Shown: positions 24,790 through 33,993 of the stretch, piece after piece
Layout of the letters: each line of letters begins with the position of its first letter
Position numbering within the stretch: the stretch's first letter is position 1
Origin: DATAZK01 sp965199805
Lineage (GTDB): Bacteria; Actinomycetota; Actinomycetes; Frankiales; Frankiaceae
DNA: 64,000 nt
Assembly: GCA_965199805.1 (NCBI GenBank)
Contig: CBDATO010000003.1
Span: 1,426,001 to 1,490,000, forward strand
Reading direction: 5' to 3'
Made by a program: the position numbers and the translations under genes
Notes under the pieces: model-generated
Seen by the model: the letters and a program-made list of their open reading frames with translations, nothing else
Told to the model about the DNA's origin: nothing
Databases searched by the model: none

Positions 24790-27246
24790 TCAGGCGGAGC
24801 ACTCGGCGCCGGTGTCCTCGGCGGCTCCGGACGCCAGCAACGCGTCGATCTCCGGCTCGCTGTAGCCGACCTCCTCCAAGATGCGGCGGGTGTCCTGCCC
24901 CGGCCACACCCCCGGCCGCCGGAGCGTGCCGGGGGTGTCGGACAGGGTCGCGTACGGACCCGAGAGGGTGACCTTGCCGACCTTGGGGTGCCGGAAGCTC
25001 GCGACCAGCCCGCGGCGCTCGGCCTCCGGGTCGCCGAAGAGTTTCAGGGCGAAATCCGGGTCCGACACCTCGCACGGCACACCGGCCGCGTCGAGCACGG
25101 CGCACCAGTGCGCGGCCGGTTCGTCCGCGAGCGCCTTCTCCAGCAGGCCGCCGAGGTCGGCGTCAGCAGCGGTGCGGGCGGCGGCATCGGCGAAGCGTTC
25201 GTCAGCCGCCCACTCCGGGTGCCCGACGGCACCGGCGAGCCGCTCCCATTCGTCCTGGCCCGTCGCCGCGACGCACAACCAGCCGTCGGACGTCGGATAC
25301 AGCCGGTAGAGCGCGTTCCACCCGTACGACTGCGCGTCCAGCTCCTGCCGGGCGCCGCGGTGGGCACCGTCCGGCGTCACCCAGGCCGTCGACGCGTTCA
25401 GCAGCTGCGCGTACACGATCGACGTGCGGACGAACTGCCCCTCGCCCGTGCGGTCGCGCTCGGCCAGCGCCTGCACGATGCCGATGGCCGACAGGAAGCC
25501 GTTGCCGGTGTCGCCGAGCGACGTGACCGACCAGAGCGGCCGCCCGCCGCGGTCGAGCCCGCCGTCGAGCCAGGTGGTGCCGGCGAGCGCGGCCCCGGTC
25601 TGGTCGTTGCCGGGATGGGCGGCCCGGGGGCCCTGCTCGTGGCCCATGGTGTGGCAGTAGACGAGCTTCGGGTTGATCTTGCGCAGGGACTCGTAATCGA
25701 CGCCGAGGCGCACCGCCGCGCCGTAGCGCATGTTGTGCTGCACGACGTCGGCCTCGCGCACCAGCCGGTGCAGCACCTCGAGGGCCGCCGGGTCCTTGAG
25801 GTTGAGCGTGATGGCGTCCTTGTCGCGGTTGCAGCACATGGCGATGTGATTGCTGAACCAGAACTTGTCGGTCGGGGTGGTCACCTTGATGACGCGGGCG
25901 CCGAGCTGGGCGAGCACCTGCGTGCCGAACGGGCCGGCGACCGCGAGCCCCAGGTCGAGCACCGTCACGCCCTCGAGCGGCGAGCCGAGCCGGCGGCCCG
26001 TGTCACCCGGCAGCTGCTCGGGAGCCGGGACCGCCTCGAGCTCGGCGAGCACCTCGGCGGTGTCGGCGCCCGGGGCGTGTGTGCCCCGCGGCGGCTCGTA
26101 CGCGTGACCGGAGAAGTCGAGGACCCGGCCGACCTCACGCACGGTGCCGTACTCGGCGTCGGGCACGTCGACCACGCATCCGTCGGCCACCAGCGCGTCG
26201 TCGAGCAGCGCCTCCTCGGGCGAGCGCACCTTCTGCACGGGGGTGCCGACCTCCGCCGCCAGCGCCGTCCAGGCATCAGCCGAGTACTGCGCGACGGCCG
26301 CGGCCATGGGCGCCTGGTACTCGTGCAGCAGGATCATGTCCTCCGGGGTCGTCATGATCCGGAAGGACGCCTGCTTGGGCGCCTTGACGTCGTCGGTGTT
26401 GCGCATGCCGGCCGCGGCGGCCGGGAGCACGAAGTCCGGCAGCGGCACCCAGTGGTGCGTCCACCGCCCGTCGGAGGCCTGGAAGAAGCCCTTCGGCGCG
26501 CGCGGGTCGGGCACCCAGGTCTGGAAGTTGGGAGTGTCGGGCAATTCGACCTTCTGCCAGCCGCTGAGCGTCGTCGCCAGCACGCCGCCGAAGAGGGTCG
26601 CGTCGATGCGCTGCCCCCGGCCGGTCTTCTGCCGCGCGAGCAACGCGGCGTTGATGGAGAGGGACGCGATGTAGAAGGTCGCCAGGCTGACCCACGGCAC
26701 CCCGGCGAAGATCGGACCCTCGCGGTCCGGTCCGACCCAGCAGTCCTCCGGTGCCTCGAGCCCGGGCAGCATGCCCTCGGTGCCGGCGAGCCGGGCCATC
26801 ATCCCGCCGGCCACGCCGCGCATCTCGAACTGGTGGCCCGTACGCGCCGCCACCAGCGCGTCGAGGCCGGGCCGGTCCGCGTCGGGGCCGTCGGGGCCGT
26901 ACGCGCTGATCGCGCAGTAGACCAGGCGCGGGTTGCGCGCCGCCAGCGCCGCGTAACCGACACCGAGCCGCTCGTCGGTGCCGGGGCGCAGGCTGTGCAC
27001 GACGACGTCGGCGGAGTCGGCGAGGCGCAGAAAGCGCTCGAGGTCGGCCGGCGCCTTGAGGTCCAGCTGCACGCGACGCTTGCCGCGGTTCCACACCCGG
27101 TAGCCCGACAGGTCACCGAACGGGTCGCCCTGCGGCCGGTCGATCTTCACGACGTCGGCGCCCTCGTCGGAGAGCAGCATGGTCGTCAACGGGCCGGCGA
27201 TGCCGGTGCTCACGTCGAGGACCTTGAGACCGGTCAGGATGCCCAT
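24790..27246 (-). CDS. Fused double CaiB/BaiF (class III) CoA-transferase
   Basis: An 818-residue protein made of two class III CoA-transferase units. Unit 1 starts GLKVLDVSTGIAGP and contains the catalytic-Asp region RPGLDALVAARTG near residue 125. Unit 2 starts near residue 420 with GVTVLDLGLAVAGPFGT and contains the corresponding NDQTGAALAGTTWL region, in which the Asp is preserved. The family normally works as interlocked dimers of about 400-residue chains, so a covalent pseudo-dimer is likely. ATG 27244-27246 is preceded by GGAGGAGA. It transfers CoA between carboxylic acids, activating a substrate for beta-oxidation-like breakdown. It is divergent from the DUF35-thiolase pair, which probably serves the same pathway. 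Confidence 0.92.
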   Translation of the reverse strand: MGILTGLKVLDVSTGIAGPLTTMLLSDEGADVVKIDRPQGDPFGDLSGYRVWNRGKRRVQLDLKAPADLERFLRLADSADVVVHSLRPGTDERLGVGYAALAARNPRLVYCAISAYGPDGPDADRPGLDALVAARTGHQFEMRGVAGGMMARLAGTEGMLPGLEAPEDCWVGPDREGPIFAGVPWVSLATFYIASLSINAALLARQKTGRGQRIDATLFGGVLATTLSGWQKVELPDTPNFQTWVPDPRAPKGFFQASDGRWTHHWVPLPDFVLPAAAAGMRNTDDVKAPKQASFRIMTTPEDMILLHEYQAPMAAAVAQYSADAWTALAAEVGTPVQKVRSPEEALLDDALVADGCVVDVPDAEYGTVREVGRVLDFSGHAYEPPRGTHAPGADTAEVLAELEAVPAPEQLPGDTGRRLGSPLEGVTVLDLGLAVAGPFGTQVLAQLGARVIKVTTPTDKFWFSNHIAMCCNRDKDAITLNLKDPAALEVLHRLVREADVVQHNMRYGAAVRLGVDYESLRKINPKLVYCHTMGHEQGPRAAHPGNDQTGAALAGTTWLDGGLDRGGRPLWSVTSLGDTGNGFLSAIGIVQALAERDRTGEGQFVRTSIVYAQLLNASTAWVTPDGAHRGARQELDAQSYGWNALYRLYPTSDGWLCVAATGQDEWERLAGAVGHPEWAADERFADAAARTAADADLGGLLEKALADEPAAHWCAVLDAAGVPCEVSDPDFALKLFGDPEAERRGLVASFRHPKVGKVTLSGPYATLSDTPGTLRRPGVWPGQDTRRILEEVGYSEPEIDALLASGAAEDTGAECSA

Positions 27247-27306
27247 GCTGTCTCCTCCGGCAGACGGCGGCGTCTGCCTCTTTCGGTGTCCGAATTCGGC
27301 GTTCCT

Positions 27307-27320
27307 ATAGTGACGACTAT
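27307..27320. promoter_or_regulatory. Inverted repeat ATAGT-N4-ACTAT between divergent genes
   Basis: A perfect five-base inverted repeat, ATAGT-GACG-ACTAT, in the 121-base gap between the CoA-transferase and DUF35 genes. TATAGT (27306-27311) also resembles a -10 element for the + strand genes, and the complementary strand offers a similar CTATAG. A repressor bound here could control both directions. This is positional inference. Confidence 0.4.
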
Positions 27321-27367
27321 GACGCCGGGCGACGAGGCCCGGTCGCCGGACCCCCGGGAGACCCGTC

Positions 27368-27775
27368 GTGCCGAAGGTGATTGCCCCGCTCCCCGATGCG
27401 GACGAACAGTTCTTCTGGGACGGCGTCGCGGCCGGTGAGCTGCGGCTGCGCGCCTGTGCGCAGTGCGGGCGGGTGCAGCACCCACCGTCGCCGATGTGCC
27501 CGCAGTGCGGCTCCCTGGAGTGGTCGGTGATCCCCGCGTCCGGTCGCGGCACGCTGCACAGCTGGATCGTGTCCCGCCATCCCACCGACCCCGACGAGGC
27601 GGCCCGGATCGTCGTGCTCGTCGACCTCGAGGAGGGCGTACGGCTGGTGTCCAACCTGGTCGACGTGGACGAAAGCGAGGTCGCCAACGGCATGACCCTC
27701 GAGGTGACGTTCCGCGACCTCGACGGCACCCGGCTCCCGCAGTTCCGGAGCGCGCCGGTCCGGAGTGGGTCATGA
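27368..27775 (+). CDS. Zn-ribbon/OB-fold DUF35 protein (thiolase partner)
   Basis: A 135-residue protein of the DUF35 type. An N-terminal helix (FFWDGVAAGELRLRAC) precedes a rubredoxin-like zinc ribbon with two CxxC pairs (CAQCGRVQHPPSPMCPQCG, residues 32-50) and then an OB fold. These proteins bind acyl-CoA and form stable complexes with thiolase-like or SCP-x-like enzymes, as in sterol side-chain aldolases. The GTG start has GGGAG about eight bases upstream. The stop overlaps the next gene's ATG (ATGA), supporting a complex with the thiolase. Confidence 0.92.
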   Translation: MPKVIAPLPDADEQFFWDGVAAGELRLRACAQCGRVQHPPSPMCPQCGSLEWSVIPASGRGTLHSWIVSRHPTDPDEAARIVVLVDLEEGVRLVSNLVDVDESEVANGMTLEVTFRDLDGTRLPQFRSAPVRSGS

Positions 27776-28926
27776 CCGACGTGGGCATCCGTAGCGCCGC
27801 GGCGATCGCCGGCATCGGGCAGACCGAGTTCTCCAAGCAGTCCGGCCGCAGCGAGCTGCAGCTGGCCAGCGAGGCCGTACGCGCCGCGCTGCACGACAGC
27901 GGGCTGCAGCCGGCCGACGTCGACGGGCTGGTCACGATGACGCTCGACACCAACGACGAGCTCAAGCTCATGCGCAGCGTGGGCATCCAGGAGGTGCGCT
28001 GGACCTCGCGTACCCCGTTCGGCGGCGGCGGCGCCTGCGCGCTCGTGCAGCACGCGACGGCGGCGATCGCGTCGGGGGCGGCCGAGGTGGTGGTGATCTA
28101 CCGGGCGTTCAACGAGCGGTCCGGGCGGCGCTTCGGCCAGCCCAACCAGCCGGGCCCGACGCCGGGCATGAGCTGGACCCTGCCGTACGGGCTCGACACC
28201 CCGGCCAAGATGTACTCGCTGTGGTTCCAGAGCTATATGGACCGCTACGGCCTCACGAACGCCGACTTCGGCCGCTACACCGTCGTCGCCCGCGATTACG
28301 CCGCCACGAACCCGGCCGCCTGGTTCCACGGGCGCCCGATCACGCTGGAGGACCACCAGCAGTCGCGCTGGATCGTGGAGCCGATCCTGCGGCTGCTCGA
28401 CTGCTGCCAGGAGAGCGACGGCGGGGTGGCGCTGGTGCTCACCTCACCGGAGCGGGCGCGCACCCTCGCCCAGCCGCCCGTGCTGGTGGCAGCGGCGGCC
28501 CAGGGCAACGTCATCCACGGCGACACGCTGTTCAACTACTACAACGCCGACACCACCCGCTTCCCCGAGGCCGAGCACGTGGCCCGCCAGCTGTGGGCGA
28601 CGGCAGGGGTAGGCCCGCAGGACGTCGACATCGCGATGATCTACGAGAATTTCAGTCCGGTCGTCTTCTACCAGCTGGAGTCGTACGGCTTCTGCGGCTA
28701 CGGCGAGGCGAAGGACTTCATCGCCGACGGCCACATCGGCCGCGGAGGCTCGCTGCCCGTGAACACCAACGGCGGGCTGCTCGGCGAGGCGTACATCCAC
28801 GGGCTGAACAACGTCACCGAGGGCGTACGCCAGCTGCGCGGCACGGCGGCGAACCAGGTGCCGGATCCCCACCACGTGCTGTGCGCGGCCGGCCGCAGCG
28901 CGGTGCTGCTGGCGAGCGACGGCTGA
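27772..28926 (+). CDS. Thiolase / lipid-transfer (SCP-x-like) acetyl-CoA acetyltransferase
   Basis: A 384-residue thiolase-superfamily protein, non-condensing SCP-x-like branch. It begins AAIAGIGQTEFSKQSGRS. It has a GGGGACALVQHA segment near residues 83-94 where thiolases place the nucleophilic Cys, an IYENFSP segment near residue 287 and an NTNGGLLGEAYIHG motif near residue 327. The family cleaves or retro-aldol-splits acyl-CoAs, usually with a DUF35 partner; here the DUF35 gene overlaps by four bases. With the divergent CoA-transferase it forms an acyl-CoA catabolic unit. Steroid-type and short-chain substrates are both possible. Confidence 0.9.
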   Translation: MTDVGIRSAAAIAGIGQTEFSKQSGRSELQLASEAVRAALHDSGLQPADVDGLVTMTLDTNDELKLMRSVGIQEVRWTSRTPFGGGGACALVQHATAAIASGAAEVVVIYRAFNERSGRRFGQPNQPGPTPGMSWTLPYGLDTPAKMYSLWFQSYMDRYGLTNADFGRYTVVARDYAATNPAAWFHGRPITLEDHQQSRWIVEPILRLLDCCQESDGGVALVLTSPERARTLAQPPVLVAAAAQGNVIHGDTLFNYYNADTTRFPEAEHVARQLWATAGVGPQDVDIAMIYENFSPVVFYQLESYGFCGYGEAKDFIADGHIGRGGSLPVNTNGGLLGEAYIHGLNNVTEGVRQLRGTAANQVPDPHHVLCAAGRSAVLLASDG

Positions 28927-28935
28927 CGGGAGCCG

Positions 28936-30438
28936 TCAGCAGGCGGTCAGCACCTGCGCCTGGACGCCGAGGGCCGACGCGGTGCCGGCCACGGTGTAGC
29001 CGACGCCACTGAAGGGTTGCGGCACCAAGACGTCGGTGCCCTGCAGCGTCGCCCGCACCATGGGGCCGTACTGCGCGGAGCGGTCGAGGTCGGGCGTCCA
29101 CTCCGAGCGGCCGTACACCAGGTCGGTGTCCAGCAGCCAGGCGAACTCCGGCTCACGCAGCGGCGCCGACCAGTTGTAGGGGGTGCACTGGTTGAGCACG
29201 GCCTTGCCGCCCGCGAGCCGCACCGCCTCGGCCGTCGCCAGGTAGGCGCCCTGCTGGTAGCGCACCTGTGCCCAGCCGGGCTGCACCTCGCCGGCGAAGG
29301 ACAGCGCCGACGGCACGGCCAGCGCCCCGACGACGGCGAGCGGGAGCGCGGCGCTCAGCGCCCTCGCGAGACCACGCCCGCGTAACCAGCGGCGGGCCCA
29401 GCGCACGACCTGCACCCAGCCGGCGCCGGCCAGGATCCATGCCGCGGCCTGGGTGACGATGAGGTAGCGGGTGACGCCCGAGCTCTTGCCCGCCTCGGCG
29501 AGCAGCGCGACGATCGCCAGCCAGCTGATCCCGATGCCGGCGACGACGAGCAACAATCGGTGACGCTGCGTGATCGCGACCGCGAGCCCGATGAGGGCGC
29601 CCACGGCGATGATCCCGAGCGTGCCGTCGAAGGTGTTGGCCAGCACGGTGAGGCCGGGATGGGCGGTGGTGACCGGGCCGCCGGGGGTGGCCTTGCCCAT
29701 CCCGGTGCGGAACGGGTTGCCCGATCCCCACCACTCCGGCAGGAACCAGGCCGCCGGCATGAGCAGCGCGAGACCGGCCAGCAGCCCGGGCCGTACGCGC
29801 CGGTCGCCCGCCCCGTCCCTGTCTCTGGACAGCCAGATCGCGTACGCGATGACGAACGGCCAGGCCTCGGGGCGCAGCAGGCCGGCGGTGACGCCCAGGG
29901 CGTAGGCGGCGAGCCGGCGGCCGGCGAGATGGCGGTCGACGGCCCAGCAGAAGCAGGCCATGAGCATCGGCTCGCTCATGCCCGAAGGAAGCAGGTAGAA
30001 GGTGTATTCGGTGCTCGTGAGCACGCCGACCGCAGTGATGGCGGCGGCGACCGGGCCGTACGCCCGCCAGGCCACCCGGGCGGCTCCGATGACCGCGAGC
30101 AGCCCGGTGGCGTACGCGACGAACATCCAGATCGGCACGGCGGCGGCACCGAAGGGCGCGCTCAGTGCGGCGACGAGGACCGGCAGCGGCTTGAACTGCG
30201 GCCCGAAGCTGGTGTCGAGATCGAGGTGCGCTGCCTCCCGGCCCCAGACCAGCCACGACCAGACGTCGTACGCGGGGGCCCGGGCCACCAGCAGCAGCAG
30301 AGCCGCGAGCACGAGACACACCGGGACGGCGACGCGGGCCTGCAACAGCCGCGGCAGCGACGCAGCGTGATCCTGCATGACGGCAGCCGGGGAGGCGAGC
30401 CGGTCAGGAGACCGCTCCTTCACCTCGAGCTCACGCAT
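28936..30438 (-). CDS. Polytopic membrane protein, GT-C glycosyltransferase-like
   Basis: About 500 residues with roughly ten hydrophobic segments and a C-terminal extracytoplasmic domain after about residue 390 (AGEVQPGWAQVRYQQG onward). The first loop, between helix 1 and helix 2, holds the acidic and Trp-rich stretch (APAYDVWSWLVWGREA) expected of GT-C transferases that use polyprenyl-phosphate sugars. No family-specific motif is recognised. The start is uncertain: ATG at 30436-30438 has a weak AGG nine bases before it, and ATG at 30378 is the other option. It is divergent from another GT-C-like gene, suggesting a shared cell-envelope glycosylation role. Confidence 0.75.
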   Translation of the reverse strand: MRELEVKERSPDRLASPAAVMQDHAASLPRLLQARVAVPVCLVLAALLLLVARAPAYDVWSWLVWGREAAHLDLDTSFGPQFKPLPVLVAALSAPFGAAAVPIWMFVAYATGLLAVIGAARVAWRAYGPVAAAITAVGVLTSTEYTFYLLPSGMSEPMLMACFCWAVDRHLAGRRLAAYALGVTAGLLRPEAWPFVIAYAIWLSRDRDGAGDRRVRPGLLAGLALLMPAAWFLPEWWGSGNPFRTGMGKATPGGPVTTAHPGLTVLANTFDGTLGIIAVGALIGLAVAITQRHRLLLVVAGIGISWLAIVALLAEAGKSSGVTRYLIVTQAAAWILAGAGWVQVVRWARRWLRGRGLARALSAALPLAVVGALAVPSALSFAGEVQPGWAQVRYQQGAYLATAEAVRLAGGKAVLNQCTPYNWSAPLREPEFAWLLDTDLVYGRSEWTPDLDRSAQYGPMVRATLQGTDVLVPQPFSGVGYTVAGTASALGVQAQVLTAC

Positions 30439-30692
30439 TGTCACCAGCCTAAGGGCCAGACTCTCTCCCGAGGCGTCCGCAACCGGACCGTCACACGACT
30501 GGTCCCGGAACACCGTGCGGCCGCTTCGTTGCCGGGACGAATCCGGACGGAACGGGCTTACGACTGCCGCCGGCGGATATGTCGCGTGTCGCCGGCATTA
30601 ACGACGGGCGCGCCGACGCCCGCCCATACGTTGTAGGGACCGTCGCCCGAGATCTGCCCACCGCGATCTCAGTACCGAGAAGAGCCGCCCGC

Positions 30693-30726
30693 CTGATGTC
30701 CTCCGCAGTCTGATGTCCTCCGCAGT
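30693..30726 (+). repeat. 17-bp perfect tandem duplication covering a start codon
   Basis: CTGATGTCCTCCGCAGT occurs twice back to back (30693-30709 and 30710-30726). The second copy supplies the ATG of the 672-residue membrane protein gene. The first copy contains the same ATG but runs only MSSAV before a TGA created at the repeat junction. The unit is 17 bp, not a multiple of three, so the duplication places the two ATGs in different frames. Confidence 0.95.
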
Positions 30727-32731
30727 ACTCGAGAGGCCGGCCGAGCAGGCGGGCCGCGGAGGCACCGGTCGGCTGCACCGGCTGCGCACCGGGTGGGACG
30801 GCCCCCGGATCGTCGTGGTCGTCACCGCGGCTCTGGCCGGCGTTGCCGCGATCGTCCTGTCGTCGACGATCTTCTCGCACCTGTCGGTCAACAACGACGA
30901 GACCGTCTACCTGCTGCAGGCGAAGGCGTACGCGAGCGGCCACCTCTTCCCCCCGGCGGGTGACCCGGCGTCGTCCTTCACCCCGTGGCTGGGCGTGATC
31001 CGCGGCGACCACTACGTCCTCAAGTACACGCCGGTGGTGCCCGGGATCCTCGCCCTGTCACTCGTGCTGACCGGCGGTTACGCGGCAGCGCTCGCTGCCT
31101 GGGCGATGGGGCTGGTCGGCGCCACCTTCCTGCTCGCCAAGGAGGCCACCGGCAACCGGGCGACCGCCGCGCTGGCCGCCGTCCTCACCGCGGTCACGCC
31201 GCTGACGCTGGTGCAGGGCGCACTCGCGCTGCCCTACGTGCCGTTCGCCGTGCTGGCCGAGCTTGCGCTCTGGGCGCTGCTGGTCGGTGCCCGCCGGCGC
31301 CACACCCGACTGCTCGCACTGGCCGGCTTCCTCGGCGGCCTCGCCTTCATGGCTCGCGCCTTCGACGCGCTGCTGATCCTGCTGCCGACGCTGCTGTGGG
31401 TGCTCTGGCGCTCACGCCAGCGATGGCGCCTGCTCGGCGGGATGGCGGCCGGCGCGGTGCCCCCCGCCGCGTTCCTGCTCTGGTTCGACTACGTCTCCAC
31501 CGGCTCGCCGCTGCGCCAGCCGTTCTCCCTGTTCGACCCCGACGACACGCTGGGCTTCGGGGTCCACCGGCTCTTCCCGGGTGAGCGTCCCAAGCACTTC
31601 GGGCTCGCCCAGGGCTGGGAGGGCCTGTGGGCGCACCTGCGGTTGCTCGGCCAGGGCTGGGCCGCCGCCGGGCTCGTGCTGCTGGTCCTCGTCGTGCTCG
31701 CGCTGGTCCGGCGGCAGGTGCCCGCGGCGGCCGTGACCGTGCTCGCCGGCGGGCTCGTCACCACGTTCGGCTACCTGTTCTTCTGGGGCATCTGGAACGC
31801 GGCGATCATCTGGGGCGCCACCCGCTACATCGGGCCGTACTACCTGATGCCATTGATCGCACCGGCCTGCATCGTCGGGGCCATCGCGATCCATGCCGTC
31901 GTCGACGCGCTCCGTGGCCGTGACCCGGCCCACCGGCGATGGCAGCGTCCGCTCGCCGGGGCGACGGCCGCCCTGACCCTGGCCGGCCTGGGCTTCAGCA
32001 CGGCCACCTTCGTCAGCGCGGTCGACGTGAACGGCGACCTCAACGCCGCGAACCGGGAGCTCGCCGGGGCCGTCGAGGCCCGCGGCCGGTCGCTGATGTT
32101 CGTCGACACCTACCCCGGCTTCCTCCAGCACCCGACAAGCGTCATCTCCAACGACCCGTCACTCGACGGACGCACCCTGTACGCGCTCAACAAGGGCGCA
32201 GCCGACTTCGCCGTGCTGGACAATTACGGCGGACGCGCGCTGTGGTCGCTGCGGCTGCTCGGCGAGTACGGCAAGCGGCCGCACAGCGGCTACGGGGCCC
32301 GGCTGCAGGAGCTCAGCCTCTACAGCGCCGCCAGCATCCCGCTCGACGTCCGGGTGCGTACGCCGAAGAACACCGCCGAGGCGTACCTGCAGCTGACCGT
32401 CGGGAGCCGTACCGCGCAGGTCGGCCTGGCGGCGGGCACCGGCGCGAGCGTGCCGGTACGGATGCCGGTGACGCTGGCCCGCGGGCAGCTCGCGGGCTCC
32501 GTCACGGGGCTCGCCATGTCGGACGTCGACCTCACCGGCCTCGACCAGGCGACACTCACGCTGCTCACCCGCAAGATCGGGTCGACGACGTGGTCGGCCA
32601 GCCGGCTCACGGTGCCGATCCGCAACGGCGCCGGCGATGAGCTGCAGGTGCTCGCCCCGACCGGGCCGGTCACCGCGCTCGGCCCGGCGCCGGACCCGCT
32701 CAGCTACCAGCTGATGGGTTCCGCGGGCTGA
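30713..32731 (+). CDS. Large membrane protein, GT-C/ArnT-like glycosyltransferase
   Basis: A 672-residue protein with about eleven transmembrane segments up to residue 430 and an extracytoplasmic beta-rich C-terminus (about 440-672). The first external loop contains NNDETVYLLQAKAYASG (about 61-77), the Asp/Glu pair seen in ArnT/PMT-type GT-C enzymes that transfer a sugar from a polyprenyl phosphate. The start lies in the second copy of a 17-bp tandem repeat; the first copy offers an ATG that stops after five codons. The target is unknown; cell-envelope glycosylation is likely. It is convergent with the DUF427 gene. Confidence 0.78.
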   Translation: MSSAVLERPAEQAGRGGTGRLHRLRTGWDGPRIVVVVTAALAGVAAIVLSSTIFSHLSVNNDETVYLLQAKAYASGHLFPPAGDPASSFTPWLGVIRGDHYVLKYTPVVPGILALSLVLTGGYAAALAAWAMGLVGATFLLAKEATGNRATAALAAVLTAVTPLTLVQGALALPYVPFAVLAELALWALLVGARRRHTRLLALAGFLGGLAFMARAFDALLILLPTLLWVLWRSRQRWRLLGGMAAGAVPPAAFLLWFDYVSTGSPLRQPFSLFDPDDTLGFGVHRLFPGERPKHFGLAQGWEGLWAHLRLLGQGWAAAGLVLLVLVVLALVRRQVPAAAVTVLAGGLVTTFGYLFFWGIWNAAIIWGATRYIGPYYLMPLIAPACIVGAIAIHAVVDALRGRDPAHRRWQRPLAGATAALTLAGLGFSTATFVSAVDVNGDLNAANRELAGAVEARGRSLMFVDTYPGFLQHPTSVISNDPSLDGRTLYALNKGAADFAVLDNYGGRALWSLRLLGEYGKRPHSGYGARLQELSLYSAASIPLDVRVRTPKNTAEAYLQLTVGSRTAQVGLAAGTGASVPVRMPVTLARGQLAGSVTGLAMSDVDLTGLDQATLTLLTRKIGSTTWSASRLTVPIRNGAGDELQVLAPTGPVTALGPAPDPLSYQLMGSAG

Positions 32732-32747
32732 CAGCTCGCGCCTGCGG

Positions 32748-33050
32748 TCAGTCGATCGTGACCTGCCGGGAGTCGAACGCCACGTAGCCGCTGTAGTCCG
32801 AGCCCACCCGCTCGAAGGACGACGGGTACGGCTCCGGGTAGCTCCACGCGGCGTCGGACCGGGTCGTCCCGCCGGCGACCACGTCGTGGTACTGCGCGGC
32901 GCCCTTCCACGGGCAGGTGTACGGCGTGGGGCTGTCGCGCAACGCACCCGCGGCGATCGACGCCGGCGGGAAGTACCAGTTCCCCTCGATGCGGACCAGA
33001 CTGTCCTCCGCCGCCTCGGCAATCACCGTGCCGTCGACACTGACTCGCAT
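32748..33050 (-). CDS. DUF427 domain protein
   Basis: A 100-residue small protein. Family marks include WYFPPASI near residues 25-32, TPYTCPWKGAAQYHDV near 42-57 and AWSYPEPYP near 69-77, the conserved core of DUF427. AGGAG about six bases before ATG 33050 fixes the start and rules out the longer frame. The family has a compact beta fold without a settled biochemical role. It is a single gene between a convergent membrane protein gene and the divergent enoyl-CoA hydratase gene. Confidence 0.9.
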   Translation of the reverse strand: MRVSVDGTVIAEAAEDSLVRIEGNWYFPPASIAAGALRDSPTPYTCPWKGAAQYHDVVAGGTTRSDAAWSYPEPYPSSFERVGSDYSGYVAFDSRQVTID

Positions 33051-33158
33051 AAGGACTCCTTCCGATATCCGGCACCGTCTCAGACCGAGCGGACCGACGC
33101 CACCCCTGGCGCACATTCATAATCAGGCAGCGCCCGACCCACGACCAGAAGGAGCCCC

Positions 33159-33983
33159 GTGCCCGAGGACGACCAGGACAGCCTGCTCATCGAGCGCACC
33201 GGCCCGCAGGGGTCGACGATCGTGCTGACCATGAACCGGCCGAGCCGGCGCAACGCCCTGTCGCTCGACATGCTGGTGCGCTTCGCCGATGCGTGGGACG
33301 CCATCGACGCCGACCCCACGGTGCGCTCGGTCGTCCTCACGGGTGCACCGGGTGCGTACTGCGTCGGCGGCGACCTGCAGTCCGGGTGGATGAGCGGCGA
33401 CCGGTCGGCCCAGCCGTCCGAGCACGAGCGGCGGGTGCTGTCCGACCCCTCGATCGTGGCCCGCGGGCTGCTCCTCACCTCCTGGCTGACGAAGCCGATC
33501 ATCGCCGCGGTGAACGGCGACTGCCTCGGCGGCGGCTGCGAGATGCTGCAGCAGACCGACATCCGCGTCGCCGAGGAGCAGGCCCGGTTCGGGGTGCCCG
33601 AGGCACGACGCGGGCTGATCGCCGGGGCCGGCTCCACCATGCGGCTGAAGCGCCAGATCCCGTACGCGGTCGCCATGGAGATGCTGCTGACCGGACGCCT
33701 GCTCGACGCCGAGGAGGCGCTGCGGTGGGGTCTGGTCACGCACGTGGTGCCGACCGGTCAGGGCCTCGCGAAGGCCATGGAGATCGCCGAGACGATCGCC
33801 GCCTGCGGTCCGCTGTCGGTCCTGGAGACCAAGGCGTCGGCCGTCGAGACCGGATGGATCGCCGAGGAGCACGCCCAGCCCATCGAGGGTCGGCACGCCG
33901 CGACCGTCACCCGCAGCGCCGACGCCCGTGAGGGCATGCGCGCGTTCGCCGAGAAGCGGCCGCCGGTCTTCACCGGCGAGTGA
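33159..33983 (+). CDS. Enoyl-CoA hydratase/isomerase (crotonase) family
   Basis: A 274-residue crotonase-fold enzyme. Visible marks: MNRPSRRNALSLDM near 25-38, the first oxyanion-hole region YCVGGDLQSG near 67-76, the second GDCLGGGCEM near 121-130 and FGVPEARRGLIAG near 145-157. In the last, the Glu sits at the position of a catalytic acid/base in hydratases. The GTG start is supported by AAGGAG five bases before. It hydrates or isomerises an enoyl-CoA. It is a single + strand gene; substrate unknown. Confidence 0.92.
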   Translation: MPEDDQDSLLIERTGPQGSTIVLTMNRPSRRNALSLDMLVRFADAWDAIDADPTVRSVVLTGAPGAYCVGGDLQSGWMSGDRSAQPSEHERRVLSDPSIVARGLLLTSWLTKPIIAAVNGDCLGGGCEMLQQTDIRVAEEQARFGVPEARRGLIAGAGSTMRLKRQIPYAVAMEMLLTGRLLDAEEALRWGLVTHVVPTGQGLAKAMEIAETIAACGPLSVLETKASAVETGWIAEEHAQPIEGRHAATVTRSADAREGMRAFAEKRPPVFTGE

Positions 33984-33993
33984 CGGGGCGCGC

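Noticed and set aside
24283..27438. 1051-codon open frame on the + strand
   Set aside because: It is the antisense shadow of the CoA-transferase gene. The translation is low-complexity Arg/Gly/Ala and matches no family, while the - strand frame carries clear CaiB motifs.
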